Shown here: positions 1-7,860 of the stretch, piece by piece
Layout of the letters: every line of letters begins with the position of its first letter
How positions within the stretch are numbered: position 1 is the first letter of the stretch
Assembly: GCF_020829645.1 (NCBI RefSeq)
Contig: NZ_JAIVFS010000089.1
Location: 1 to 35,272 of the forward strand
DNA length: 35,272 nucleotides
Source: Nostoc mirabile CHAB5784
GTDB lineage: Bacteria; Cyanobacteriota; Cyanobacteriia; Cyanobacteriales; Nostocaceae
Reading direction: 5' to 3'
Notes under the pieces: generated by a model
Seen by the model: only the letters and a program-made list of their open reading frames with translations
Database searches by the model: none
What the model was told of the DNA's origin: nothing
Position numbers and translations under genes: made by a program

Positions 1-1
1 T

Positions 2-109
2 TTGGTCAATCTGATGGCTGGTTTGGCTGCTTACACCTATTTACCAAAAAAACCGTCGATTGATATTTACCCAAAAGATTTACCTGCACTACCTCCTGCC
101 GTTTTCTAA
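2..109 (+). CDS. C-terminal end of a truncated CDS, possibly a transposase
   Basis: An open frame enters from the left window edge and ends at a TAA, giving 35 residues with the stretch NLMAGLAAYTYLPKKPSI. It has cyanobacterial codon use and no internal stop. The hydrophobic segment followed by a Tyr/Pro/Lys stretch reminds me of the tail of IS982-like transposases, but this is an impression from a short fragment. It could be the end of any unrelated protein. The sequence downstream to about 318 has palindromic repeat pieces (GGGCTACGCCTACGC type) and a HIP1 site, and no gene. Confidence 0.35.
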   Translation: MVNLMAGLAAYTYLPKKPSIDIYPKDLPALPPAVF

Positions 110-318
110 CCGTCGAACTCACGTTAATTCGTAATTATTATGCTGTGGATGAATCCGGGTGGCTCTGAATAAAAACGAGAGCAATGTCTACGACGGGCTA
201 CGCCTACGCTTTTTACTCGCACCTCTTCTCAAAAGGCGATCGCTCAATTTCACTCATTTCACAATCTGGGCAAGTTGCAACTCTAATTTGAGAAAAATTT
301 ACAGTCAAAAACACAAAA

Positions 319-1554
319 TCAATATTGACTAAATATTAAAAACACTGTCTGCAATAACCCGATGATAAAACCCAAAACACCACCTAGAGTTACAATAGCT
401 TGCAATTCATTTTTCACAATTCCCTCGATTGCAGCTTCTAAATCAGCCGGTGAAGTTGATTTTACCCGGTCAACTATCACTTGATCTATCGACAAAATCG
501 GAATCACCTGCGCTACAATTACTTCTAAATCTTTTTCCAAATACTTATCTAATATTAAAGCCAACTCTTGACTCATGACTTCTAAAGAAGTACTGACAAC
601 AGGTGAAGTACTAAGACGATTTAGCAGGACTACAGCAATATTTTCCCAATCAACAGAATCAGTTAATCCTTGTAAAAAATCGCTGCCACTGTTTTGTAGG
701 TAATGACGCACACTTTCGCGGGTGGTCTTTCGGAGTTGGCGCACTGTCCCAATTGGCAAGTTTTGTAATGATAAATTTTGCAGTAATTTCCGAATGCGAT
801 CGCGGATTTGCAAATCTTTAGTCAATTCCTGCAAGCGAGTATTAGCAGCCTCTTTTTCATCCAAACAAAAAGTTCGTAGTCGCGTGAGAGTATTACGTAA
901 GCCAAACAAATTTGCTACTACCCAATAAGTCCCACTGGTTTTTTCGCGGAAGCCTTCATCAATAATTTGAATTGTGCGATCGGTCAAAAAATCAACTATC
1001 GTCTGCCGCAACACATCTGGCGGTAAAACTACTTGCAATAACCAATCAGCAAGCCGCGTAGCTTGTTCTTCACTCAATTGAAATTCCAGCAATATCTGGT
1101 CAAAAATTTGATTGATCTGCGCTTCCAAAAAGTCTTCACGTCGCGCTAAAACCTTGAGTAATCGTGGCAAGGATTCCCCTAGTAAATCCCGCAAAATTCC
1201 CGCCACAATTTTGGCACTTTTCTCGTTTTTATTTGTTTTGATTTGTTCAATCGCCATCTGCAACAACCAGAGAATTGCTGATTGCACGCGTTCTGTTTGC
1301 AACAAACGCCGCGCCAGATTTTGCAATTCTTGTGGTGTCAAAAGTGACCCCATGATTGTCTTAGAAATGTTCAGAGCCAAACGTTCCTGGTTGCGGGGAA
1401 TCAATCCAGGGGTGAAGGGTACTCTTCGTCCAGCAATGTAAATTGCTCGGTAAGGACGGAACAACATTTTGATGGCTATATCATTTGTGAAATAGCCAAT
1501 AATTCCACCCAGTACCGGGGGAGACACATAAAGCCAAAGATGAGACCAGTCCAA
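319..1554 (-). CDS. DUF445 family membrane protein
   Basis: The 411-residue protein has one hydrophobic segment at the N-terminus (about residues 6-28, with GGIIGYFTNDIAIKMLFRP) and one at the C-terminus (about 390-410), separated by a long, charged, mostly helical region. This is the DUF445 (YheB-like) architecture. The conserved opening GYFTNDIAIKMLFRPY and PFTPGLIPRNQERLA support the assignment. The first codon is TTG, with no clear ribosome binding site. I keep it because the segment it adds is the expected first membrane span; the next methionine (residue 30) would cut it off. The molecular function of the family is not established; an envelope-associated role is inference. Downstream lies the menG 3' side with repeat-rich spacer. 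Confidence 0.85.
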   Translation of the reverse strand: MDWSHLWLYVSPPVLGGIIGYFTNDIAIKMLFRPYRAIYIAGRRVPFTPGLIPRNQERLALNISKTIMGSLLTPQELQNLARRLLQTERVQSAILWLLQMAIEQIKTNKNEKSAKIVAGILRDLLGESLPRLLKVLARREDFLEAQINQIFDQILLEFQLSEEQATRLADWLLQVVLPPDVLRQTIVDFLTDRTIQIIDEGFREKTSGTYWVVANLFGLRNTLTRLRTFCLDEKEAANTRLQELTKDLQIRDRIRKLLQNLSLQNLPIGTVRQLRKTTRESVRHYLQNSGSDFLQGLTDSVDWENIAVVLLNRLSTSPVVSTSLEVMSQELALILDKYLEKDLEVIVAQVIPILSIDQVIVDRVKSTSPADLEAAIEGIVKNELQAIVTLGGVLGFIIGLLQTVFLIFSQY

Positions 1555-1570
1555 GGGAAGAATTAAAAAA

Positions 1571-1640
1571 GTTAGGAGTTTAGAGCTTAGAGTTAGGAGA
1601 CGCGATTAATCGCGTCTGTACAAGAGTTAGGAGTTAGGAA
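1571..1640. repeat. Dispersed mosaic repeat with GACGCGATTAATCGCGTC palindrome
   Basis: The spacer between the DUF445 gene and menG has several GTTAGGAGTT-type pieces around an AGACGCGATTAATCGCGTCT palindrome. The same combination (TAACTCTTAATTCCTCACTC beside GACGCGATT...ATCGCGTC) appears inside the helicase gene at about 8990-9070. It is therefore a dispersed element, not a local feature. Confidence 0.7.
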
Positions 1641-1687
1641 TGATAAATTTTAAATGAGAATTTATCACTACTCATAATTCATAACTT

Positions 1688-2392
1688 TTAACTAATAACT
1701 CCTAATTTACTAAGCACTAGCACTCCCATCATACCGTTCACAATGGGGTAGTGTGTGGCAACAGCAAAACCAACTTGCCGCGCTAACTCTATTTGCTCTC
1801 TCCCGATGGGAAAGCGGTCTAAGCTAGGGCTGATATAAGCATATTCTTCTTTTAACCCTAAATAACTGGCAACTGGCACCACAAAACTGTCCAGATACAA
1901 CTGCTGAAGGGCACGTAGCTGAGGATTACTCGGTCGATGAAAGTCTAATATTGCGGCTTTAGCACCTGGCTTCAAAACCCGGTATAACTCTTGGAGACTG
2001 CGGGAAATATCTTTAACATTTCTTAAACCATAGCCCATTGTTGCGGCATCAAATTGGTTATCGTCAAAGGGTAAATTTAGCACGTCGGCTTCTACCCAGG
2101 CGATCGCAGGTTGGGGGTACTGCCAATGTGAGCGTTCTTTAGCTTTTTCTAGCAGGTTGGGGGAAAAATCCACTCCGTACACCTTCCCTGTTGCTCCTGT
2201 CCGCCGTGCCAGACGTAAGGCTAAATCACCACTACCGCAACACAAATCTAATGCAGTATCACCCGATTTAGCTGCACTCCACTTCACTGCCATTTCCTTC
2301 CATATTCGATGCTGTCCCAGACTCAACCAATCGTTCAACTGGTCATAAACCGGAGCAATACGGTTAAAAATGGATTGAATTTCGTTAGTCAT
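1688..2392 (-). CDS. menG: Demethylphylloquinone/menaquinone C-methyltransferase MenG (UbiE family)
   Basis: The 234-residue class I SAM-dependent methyltransferase opens with MTNEIQSIFNRIAPVYDQLN, typical of cyanobacterial MenG. In cyanobacteria this enzyme does the last methylation of phylloquinone, the photosystem I A1 quinone. Motif I is ALDLCCGSGDLALRLA, followed by VYGVDFSP and the UbiE signature GYGLRNV. The frame stays open 32 codons further upstream, but that part is the repeated spacer (GTACTGAGCGACTTG units), so I place the start at 2392. No obvious Shine-Dalgarno sequence precedes it. The gene stands alone between the DUF445 gene and a response regulator on the same strand. Confidence 0.9.
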   Translation of the reverse strand: MTNEIQSIFNRIAPVYDQLNDWLSLGQHRIWKEMAVKWSAAKSGDTALDLCCGSGDLALRLARRTGATGKVYGVDFSPNLLEKAKERSHWQYPQPAIAWVEADVLNLPFDDNQFDAATMGYGLRNVKDISRSLQELYRVLKPGAKAAILDFHRPSNPQLRALQQLYLDSFVVPVASYLGLKEEYAYISPSLDRFPIGREQIELARQVGFAVATHYPIVNGMMGVLVLSKLGVIS

Positions 2393-2399
2393 TGGGTAT

Positions 2400-2560
2400 T
2401 GGGTATTGGGCACTTGTACTGAGCGACTTGCCTTGAGCCTTGGGAGAGCGTAGCCGACTTGTACTGAGCGCAGTCGAAGTAAGGGCAAAGTCGAAAGGAG
2501 CCGAAGTATTGGGCACTTGTACTGAGCGACTTGTGTTAAGCGTTGCCGAGGTAAGTCGAA
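2400..2560. repeat. Intergenic direct repeats upstream of menG
   Basis: GGGCACTTGTACTGAGCGAC occurs at about 2407 and again at about 2513, with related CGAAGTA and TACTGAGCG pieces between. A similar stretch in the other orientation (GCTCAGTACAAGTC) lies near 23708. It forms the leader of menG and gives the spurious N-terminal extension of that frame. Confidence 0.7.
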
Positions 2561-2578
2561 GTATTGGACATTGGTTTT

Positions 2579-2610
2579 TGACTAATGACTAATGACTAAT
2601 GACTAATGAC
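2579..2610. repeat. Heptanucleotide tandem repeat (TGACTAA)n
   Basis: About 4.5 copies of the 7-bp unit TGACTAA. This is the short tandemly repeated type common in heterocystous cyanobacteria. The array overlaps the 3' end of the response regulator gene on the minus strand: its last His codon and TAG stop lie inside the repeat. Confidence 0.85.
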
Positions 2611-3541
2611 AACTAGTAAGAGCGATCGCTATCAGTTGGGCTGATAAATTAATTAGCATTAATTCATCTTCCCGTAAAGTGCAGGGTTGTTTCCACTGTA
2701 AGGATAATACGCCCAAAAGTTGATGACGGTAGCTAATTGGGATAACTAAATGTGCTTGCACACCCGTATTTTTGTAGTGAATAGCATCAACTAATTTTGT
2801 GTCTTTAAGTATATTTGAGGAAACTTGCATTTGCCCGGTGGCGATCACTTCCTTTGTTAATGGATCAAGAGATAGCCAATTCTCTATTGTACCTGTATCG
2901 CTGTAAGTTCCTTGAGTCGCAATCAGAGTATTTCCATTTGTCAGTTGTAGAATACACCCGTCTGTTCCAAAAGTCTCACTCACAGCCCTAGCAATTGGAG
3001 CGAGAGTTTCTTCTAAACTAGAAGTTGCTTGAGTTACCTGTACCAAAACACTCAGCAGCGCTATTTGAGCATGAGAACGGCGTAATTCTTCTGTACGTTG
3101 CTTGAGCAAGTCGTAGGTTTCTGCTGCTCTTTGCACCACTGCCTTCAGTTCGCCTGGGTCCCAAGGCTTGGTGATATATTTGTAGACTTGCCCTGCATTA
3201 ATCGCCTCTACCAAGTCTTCAATATCAGTAAATCCGGTGAGAATTATCCTAACTGTATCGGGAAACTGAGGTACAGTCTTGCTGAGAAACTCAGTTCCTT
3301 TCATTTCTGGCATCCGTTGATCGGAGATAATCACCGCTACCTCCCCTTCTGCTGCCAAAACTTCTAGGGCGTTCACCCCACTATCAGCTTTCAGAACATT
3401 AAAGTCGCGTCGAAAGGTGCGATAAAGCAGATCGAGATTATCTGGCTCATCGTCAACTACCAGGATTTTCAGCTTTTTTGGTTGTTGGAGAGTCATCACT
3501 TGATATTGGAGTTTATCAATTTCGAGACTGGGCTTATCCAT
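2603..3541 (-). CDS. Response regulator with receiver and GAF domains
   Basis: The 312-residue protein has a CheY-like receiver at about residues 24-135, with acidic pair D30/D31, phospho-acceptor D74 in IISDQRMPEM, the conserved Thr in ILTGFTD and K125 in ITKPW. A short helical linker (about 135-160) leads to a GAF-like sensory domain (about 165-310). There is no DNA-binding or enzymatic output domain, so it probably acts by protein contact, or binds a small ligand in the GAF domain. The start is supported by an AAGGAAA sequence about 8 bases upstream; a later Met (residue 16) is possible. No kinase is adjacent. The C-terminal residues and stop come from a heptamer repeat, so the natural end may once have been different. 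Confidence 0.85.
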   Translation of the reverse strand: MDKPSLEIDKLQYQVMTLQQPKKLKILVVDDEPDNLDLLYRTFRRDFNVLKADSGVNALEVLAAEGEVAVIISDQRMPEMKGTEFLSKTVPQFPDTVRIILTGFTDIEDLVEAINAGQVYKYITKPWDPGELKAVVQRAAETYDLLKQRTEELRRSHAQIALLSVLVQVTQATSSLEETLAPIARAVSETFGTDGCILQLTNGNTLIATQGTYSDTGTIENWLSLDPLTKEVIATGQMQVSSNILKDTKLVDAIHYKNTGVQAHLVIPISYRHQLLGVLSLQWKQPCTLREDELMLINLSAQLIAIALTSCH

Positions 3542-4020
3542 AAGATATTTCCTTTAAATATTCACTATCTTGTTATATTCCATACCAAGCTTAGTTGAGA
3601 ATAGCTCAAATTTATCAAGGGTTTTTACGGAGTTAGCTTGCATGTTTAAATACGGCAACTGTGAGTGTCACAGAGGATATTTGCCTGCCCAAATATCTGA
3701 AGCAAGAAAAAATTCCACAAGAAGAATTAACTAGATAAGTTTCTACAGAACGCAAGGCAGTAGTTATACTCAGAACTTGCACCAGCCCCAACAACCACCT
3801 CAAAATTCATTCTGAGGCTATTAGCTTGCATTCTTCTAAAGAAGACTCAATAAGGATTAGAGTCCACTAAGCGTGGACTTGCACTAAAAGCCTGTGAAAT
3901 TTATTTCTTGGCAAGAAAGTGGGCAGGTGCAAGATATAACTATGAGTGGTTCATAGATTAGAATAAGACTTGCTCATGAGGTATTAATCAACCTCTCAAG
4001 TTGAAGCTCGCACTCCGATT
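3542..4020. other. Intergenic region between the response regulator and raf1
   Basis: This 479-bp spacer separates two divergently transcribed genes, so it should hold both promoters. It contains one copy of a MITE-like element (3776-3933). I could not pick out convincing -10/-35 pairs or another coding sequence. Confidence 0.5.
3776..3933. mobile_element. MITE-like palindromic element, copy 1 (upstream of raf1)
   Basis: The element is about 158 bp, begins CTTGCACCAG and ends with the complement (GGTGCAAG). Internally it has the hairpin-forming pieces TCTTCTAAAGAAGA, AGTCCACTAAGCGTGGACT and CCTCAAAATTCATTCTGAGG. The same ends and inner pieces, in the opposite order, form the element at 14291-14445, so the two are diverged copies in inverse orientation. 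It carries no ORF and would need a transposase elsewhere. Its right end lies 87 bp before the raf1 start, so it may influence raf1 transcription; that is inference. Confidence 0.75.
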
Positions 4021-5109
4021 ATGACTGATCTACCACCCAACGCTCAGAATCCCGAAGAAAATGCTACCAACGATGTAGCACAAGAATTACTGCGAAGGCT
4101 GAGGCAAAAACAAGGCAACTGGGTGGAATGGGGAACGGCGATCGCCTCGTTGCTAAAAACCGGTTACAACCCCCAAGACATTTTTGAGGCGACTGGATTT
4201 GAGCCGATTCAACAAAATCAGGTGGTTGTTGGTTCTCAAGTTTACAATTCTTTGGAAAAGTTTGGAGTATCGGAAGCAACGCGATCGCACTATGCTACAC
4301 GCGGCAGTGATGTTTTATACGAACTGCGTTTGCTTACCCAAGAAGAACGCGCCGCCGCCGCCGAACTAATCTTCGTCCACAATGTTGATGCCGATGAGGC
4401 ACGAGAAATAGCAAAAGCACTTAAAGAGTTCTCTTATTACCGCACTTTACCAGAAGGGTTTTCTGCCCATCCTGGGGATGCTGTTGCTCATCAAGTTTGG
4501 AAACTGGCACGCCAAAATGCAGATTTACAACAGCGATCGCGCCTGATAGCCAAAGGTTTACGCTTTGCTCACACGCCAGCAGCAAGGCAAAAAATCGAAC
4601 AACTACTGACTGATTTTACTACCGTTCCCCAGCGTCCAGCGCCAATTTTACCCTTTTACCGCCTGGAATTTGAAGAACAATTACCCCGAATCTTGCCCGT
4701 AGTAGGCGAGTTGCCTTTGTCACGACAAGACTTGCAAGCTGTGCCCATACTGACAGAAATTGAACCATTTCGGATGGTCAAGTTTTCTGGAGAGCAAGCT
4801 TGGATACCATTACCAGGTTGGCAAGTGTTGTTGGCAGCAGAAGATCCAGTAGTAATTTTAGCGAATAGCGATCGCTTCCCCATCCAAACCCAAAGCCAAA
4901 CGGGGCCTATCGTCGTTGTGGTAGATCGTGCCCAACGAGAATGGGATGCCTCCAGCTACTTTGTCGTTGAAAATGGTGGTGAATTAGATTTTCAGTGGTT
5001 TGAAACTGAGCCAGAAATTCCCTTACTAGGACAAATTATTATCATTGTGCGTCCTAAGAAAATTTTGGATGAAGAATTAACTAAGGATTCCTGGCAGATT
5101 GACGAATAA
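4021..5109 (+). CDS. raf1: RuBisCO accumulation factor 1 (Raf1)
   Basis: The 362-residue protein matches the cyanobacterial Raf1 plan. A helical N-terminal domain (about residues 15-185, with QGNWVEWGTAIASLLKTGY and GSDVLYELRLLTQEER) is joined by a Pro-rich linker (about 205-215, VPQRPAPILPFYRLEFEEQ) to a beta-rich C-terminal dimerisation domain (about 220-355). Raf1 is a chaperone that holds RbcL dimers during assembly of form I Rubisco in the cytosol or nascent carboxysome. It is monocistronic here, ends in a strong terminator, and has a MITE-like element in its upstream region. No Rubisco genes are in the window. Confidence 0.93.
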   Translation: MTDLPPNAQNPEENATNDVAQELLRRLRQKQGNWVEWGTAIASLLKTGYNPQDIFEATGFEPIQQNQVVVGSQVYNSLEKFGVSEATRSHYATRGSDVLYELRLLTQEERAAAAELIFVHNVDADEAREIAKALKEFSYYRTLPEGFSAHPGDAVAHQVWKLARQNADLQQRSRLIAKGLRFAHTPAARQKIEQLLTDFTTVPQRPAPILPFYRLEFEEQLPRILPVVGELPLSRQDLQAVPILTEIEPFRMVKFSGEQAWIPLPGWQVLLAAEDPVVILANSDRFPIQTQSQTGPIVVVVDRAQREWDASSYFVVENGGELDFQWFETEPEIPLLGQIIIIVRPKKILDEELTKDSWQIDE

Positions 5110-5130
5110 ATTTAATTTTATATTTGGCTG

Positions 5131-5170
5131 AAAGTCCGAGCTAAGGCTTTCTTAGCTCGGACTTCTTTTT
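5131..5170 (+). terminator. Rho-independent terminator of raf1
   Basis: A perfect 13-bp stem (AAGTCCGAGCTAA pairing with TTAGCTCGGACTT) with a short loop is followed by a T-rich tract (CTTTTT). It starts about 20 bases after the raf1 stop codon. Confidence 0.9.
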
Positions 5171-5241
5171 CTATGTCTGTTTTGCTCCCAATTGCCCGTC
5201 ACAAAAATATCAACAAACATTTCTGTTCCATAGAACTTGAG

Positions 5242-5349
5242 TTAGGGACTTCCAAGAAATAAATTATCCAAATAAACGAACCACTCCAGACACAGAGAAC
5301 ACAGAGGAATAAGGAGGAGAGTTTGAGAGGGTTTTTGCGTAAGTCCTAA
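5242..5349. mobile_element. Small repeat element with short inverted ends
   Basis: A 108-bp unit begins TTAGGGACTT and ends AAGTCCTAA, imperfect inverted ends of 9-10 bp. Its end TGCGTAAGTCCTA recurs exactly at 23528-23540, showing that it is dispersed. It has no coding capacity. A MITE-like nature is inferred from size, ends and repetition. Confidence 0.5.
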
Positions 5350-5377
5350 ATTCGTAGCGAATTAAATTTGGCAATAC

Positions 5378-5503
5378 CCTGCAATGCCAACGCATCGGCT
5401 GACAATACCAGTGCATCGGCTGACAATGCCAATGCATCGGGTAACAATGCCAATGCATCGGCTGACAATGCCAATGCATCGGGTAACAATACTAATGCGT
5501 CTC
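5378..5503. repeat. 21-bp minisatellite, array 1 (about 6 copies)
   Basis: There are about six head-to-tail copies of a 21-bp unit with core CTGACAATGC followed by CAATGCATCGG; the first two bases alternate between CT and GT. Because 21 is a multiple of three, the array is open in several frames and would encode heptapeptide repeats such as NASADNA. I see no start signal or flanking coding sequence that would make it a gene. The unit is about 80 percent identical to the reverse complement of the array at 14560-14706. Confidence 0.9.
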
Positions 5504-5545
5504 CTTGCATTAAAAACGCTACGATTTTACGCAAAGTTGTACTAA

Positions 5546-5658
5546 GTAGGTTGGGTTGAACTTTAGTGTTACCCAACAAATGGCCGAAAATGTTGGGTTT
5601 CGTCCCTCAACCCAACCTACACATTTTTATTTTTTGGGCTTAACCCAAGCGTATTGGC
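5546..5658. repeat. Dispersed palindromic repeat with GTAGGTTGGGTTGA ends, copy 1
   Basis: GTAGGTTGGGTTGA opens and TCAACCCAACCTAC closes a 75-bp palindromic unit (5546-5620), followed by TTAACCCAAGCGTATTGG. The same structure and the same downstream phrase occur at 10619-10721. Together with the array of GCGAACGG/GCGTCTC pieces after it, it abuts the broken end of the anti-sigma pseudogene at 5739. Confidence 0.8.
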
Positions 5659-5738
5659 GTAAAGCCTTCTCTTCGAGACGCTGCGCGAACGGCATGGCTT
5701 CGCTTAGAGCGAGTAATCGAGCGTCGGAACGAGCGTCA

Positions 5739-6117
5739 TTACGAAATAGAAACACCGCTTACTTCATGTGGTTGCCAATTTAAGTCTTGCGATCGCACTG
5801 CGAAGTACGAGGATGGTACAACGGGAGCGCTAAGAAGTAAAGGAGGCGGACTATCTAACTCTAGGCGGTCAAACAAGCGATTTTTCAAGTCTGCTCATTG
5901 GGACAGTGGGGGTAGTGTAAGGAATTGCAGTCACCGCAGATTGATACTCTGCTAACTCTTCGGCTAATTCTGGACACTCTGCTAATTGCTGCTCAACCCA
6001 TTTTTGCTCTGGTTCACTTAACACATTCAGGGCATAAACAGGAGCTAGTTCACAAAAGCGATCGCGTGGATAATTTTGGCATAGCGATCGTAAAGTGTAG
6101 ATAGAAAAGTTAATCTT
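5739..6117 (-). pseudogene. Frameshifted, truncated ChrR-like anti-sigma factor
   Basis: Reading on the minus strand, 5869-6117 translates to a helical anti-sigma N-terminal region: CELAPVYALNVLSE, then WVEQQLAECPELAEEL, AIPY and VPMSRLEK. It stops at a TGA in CTTGTTTGACC. One extra base there explains the break: shifted by one, the frame goes on through DRLELDSPPP and then FAVRSQDLNWQPHEVSGVS, which resembles the start of a ChrR-type cupin domain. It ends at 5739 against a dispersed repeat, and the rest of the cupin is absent. No in-frame ATG lies near the 5' end. Intact relatives sequester ECF sigma factors. No sigma gene is next to it. Confidence 0.68.
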
Positions 6118-6150
6118 TCAGCCCAGTTAGCAACAATTTAATCGGGAGGC

Positions 6151-6303
6151 AATGCCGATTTTGACTTTTTTACATTTTATTTAGCAAATCCAGGAACCGT
6201 CAGTATCAGCACAGTGACATGGGGAAATGTAATTCTCGGACTGTTTAACGATTTTGGGGCTTTATTGACAAATCTATTTAGCCAATGCCGCCAGTTGCTT
6301 TAA
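6151..6303 (+). pseudogene. Fragment resembling a PPC-type secreted-protein domain
   Basis: A 50-codon open segment with no start codon reads DFDFFTFYLANPGTVSIST, then VILGLFNDFGALLTNLF, then a TAA. The pattern of Asp-Phe-Phe-x-Phe followed by L-A-N-P-G-T-V-S-I and by LGLF-ND-G-LL is like bacterial pre-peptidase C-terminal (PPC) or related beta-sandwich domains of exported proteins. Both ends of such a domain are missing. It is probably a relic; a chance ORF cannot be excluded. Confidence 0.45.
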
Positions 6304-6744
6304 GTCTCTTAGAGCATGTTTGAAAAGGGTCGGCTTGAGCCTCAAGTGCGACCCAGAGGTGCGATCTCAAATCCCAAAACTCTGATTCTTTAAATAAATT
6401 TTCAAACCATTTTTAATAGAACTCACTGGAGCAAGAATCTCAACAAATGTATCATTCTGAGCAAGATGCTTAAGAAATTAAGTATTTTCTTGGTTATTTT
6501 ATCTTTTCCGGTATCTTCTTTTATTACCACAATTATTGAGTAAAAAACAAATCCCTATTTTTTTGATTTAGTTTCTTGAAGAATTCAGAAGTCAGAATTC
6601 ATTACTGAGGGATTCAGAACTGTCACTAATTGGAAATTTAATGGGAAGAAAACAAACCCAATGGATTTCTGTTGATATAAATGACTCAAGGATTGTCCAA
6701 CATCGCTATCACTCGTTTGTAGCTGAACAAGGAGTTTTCCAAAA
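6304..6744. other. Intergenic region upstream of aqpZ
   Basis: No coding sequence was recognised in these 441 bp. It contains AGCATGTTTGAAAAGG and, about 80 bases later, AAATTTTCAAACCAT, which may be remnants of insertion-sequence ends. The last 20 bases hold a good ribosome binding site (AAGGAG) for aqpZ. Confidence 0.4.
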
Positions 6745-7518
6745 ATGTCTCTAACTAAACGTTGCTTGGCCGAATTTATTGGTACATTGTGGCTTGTCTT
6801 AGGTGGTTGTGGTAGTGCTGTTCTAGCCGCAGCCTACACAGCAGATGCTGCCAAAATCAGCGAGAATACTTCTTTTCCATTGGGTATTGGATTAGTAGGT
6901 GTATCTTTGGCATTCGGGCTTACCGTCCTCACAGGGGCTTATGCTTTTGGTCATATTTCTGGTGGCCATTTCAATCCAGCTGTTTCCTTTGGACTGTGGG
7001 CAGGTAAGCGCTTTCCGGGGTCTGACTTACTACCTTACATCGTCTCTCAAGTAATCGGTGCAGTTGTTGGTGCGGGCATTATCTACCTGATTGCTAGCGG
7101 CAAAACTGGATTTGCCCTGACTGGCTCTAACCCATTGGCTACTAACGGCTACGGGACTCACTCTCCAGGTGCTTACACGCTGTTTGCTTGCTTCATTAGT
7201 GAAGTTGTGATGACTTTCATGTTTCTGCTGATTATTCTGGGTGTGACTGATAGCCGTGCTCCTAAAGGATTTGCACCACTGGCAATTGGTTTTGGACTCA
7301 CCTTGATTCACCTGATTAGCATTCCTGTAACCAATACCTCGGTCAATCCTGCGCGTAGTACTGGAGTTGCTCTATTTGCAGGTGTAGAACTCTTTTCGCA
7401 AGTCTGGCTGTTCTGGATAGCTCCGATTTTGGGGGCTATTTTAGCAGGATGGTTGTATATAGCCGTCTTTAGTGAATCAACTGTGGACGAACGGCAAAAT
7501 GTCAAAGAGCTAGTCTAA
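6745..7518 (+). CDS. aqpZ: Aquaporin Z
   Basis: The 257-residue MIP family channel has six membrane helices and both half-helix motifs: N77-P78-A79 in GGHFNPAVSFG and N201-P202-A203 in NTSVNPARS. The stretch HLISIPVTNTSVNPARST is characteristic of the water-selective AqpZ group, with His189 and Arg204 as expected selectivity-filter residues; glycerol facilitators differ here. It conducts water across the plasma membrane. The start is set by AAGGAG about 10 bases upstream. The gene is monocistronic and followed by a hairpin terminator. Confidence 0.95.
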   Translation: MSLTKRCLAEFIGTLWLVLGGCGSAVLAAAYTADAAKISENTSFPLGIGLVGVSLAFGLTVLTGAYAFGHISGGHFNPAVSFGLWAGKRFPGSDLLPYIVSQVIGAVVGAGIIYLIASGKTGFALTGSNPLATNGYGTHSPGAYTLFACFISEVVMTFMFLLIILGVTDSRAPKGFAPLAIGFGLTLIHLISIPVTNTSVNPARSTGVALFAGVELFSQVWLFWIAPILGAILAGWLYIAVFSESTVDERQNVKELV

Positions 7519-7529
7519 AAGTCATTTTC

Positions 7530-7578
7530 AACTATTGCCGCTTTTTATCGCAGTTGATCAAAAGCGGCAATAGTTGGA
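7530..7578 (+). terminator. Hairpin terminator after aqpZ
   Basis: A perfect 17-bp inverted repeat (CAACTATTGCCGCTTTT pairing with AAAAGCGGCAATAGTTG) with a 14-base loop begins 12 bases after the stop codon. No long T tract follows, so it may work as an mRNA-stabilising stem as well as, or instead of, a terminator. Confidence 0.7.
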
Positions 7579-7606
7579 GCTGCTTTGTGCTTATAATCAA
7601 TCTCTC

Positions 7607-7733
7607 ATATCATGTCCGGTTTAACACTTGTCATTGCGAGCGAAGCGAAGCAATCCCAAAGCCTTGCGATTGCTTCATTCCACTTCGTTACATTCGCAAT
7701 GACATATTACAAGTAATTAACCGGACATGATAT
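7607..7733. mobile_element. 127-bp palindromic MITE-like element
   Basis: It is bounded by perfect 15-bp inverted ends (ATATCATGTCCGGTT and its complement). Nested inside is a second palindrome, GTCATTGCGAGCGAAGCGAA against TTCGCAATGAC. The whole can fold into a long hairpin and has no ORF. The end sequence ATATCATGTCCG recurs alone at about 17007, which suggests a partial copy. Confidence 0.8.
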
Positions 7734-7798
7734 CAGATGAAGTTGCGTAGGCGCAGCCCAACCTAGGCATCGCTTGAGATTTCGTTTTGAGATTTCTT

Positions 7799-7860
7799 AA
7801 TAATCCTCCGACTAAAAGAACAAATGAGCCAAGCGAAATTTGTTTTGTCGGGGGATTATT
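7799..7860. repeat. Long hairpin (AATAATCC ... GGATTATT)
   Basis: AATAATCCTCCGAC pairs with GTCGGGGGATTATT, allowing one G-T pair, and an inner AACAAAT pairs with ATTTGTT, giving a 62-bp cruciform-like structure between aqpZ and the helicase. The remaining spacer to 8041 holds no recognisable gene. Confidence 0.65.

Noticed and set aside
5368..5559. Frames with heptapeptide repeats over 21-bp array 1 on both strands
   Set aside because: Open frames on both strands follow automatically from a 21-bp repeat without stops; no start signal or unique flanking domain is seen.
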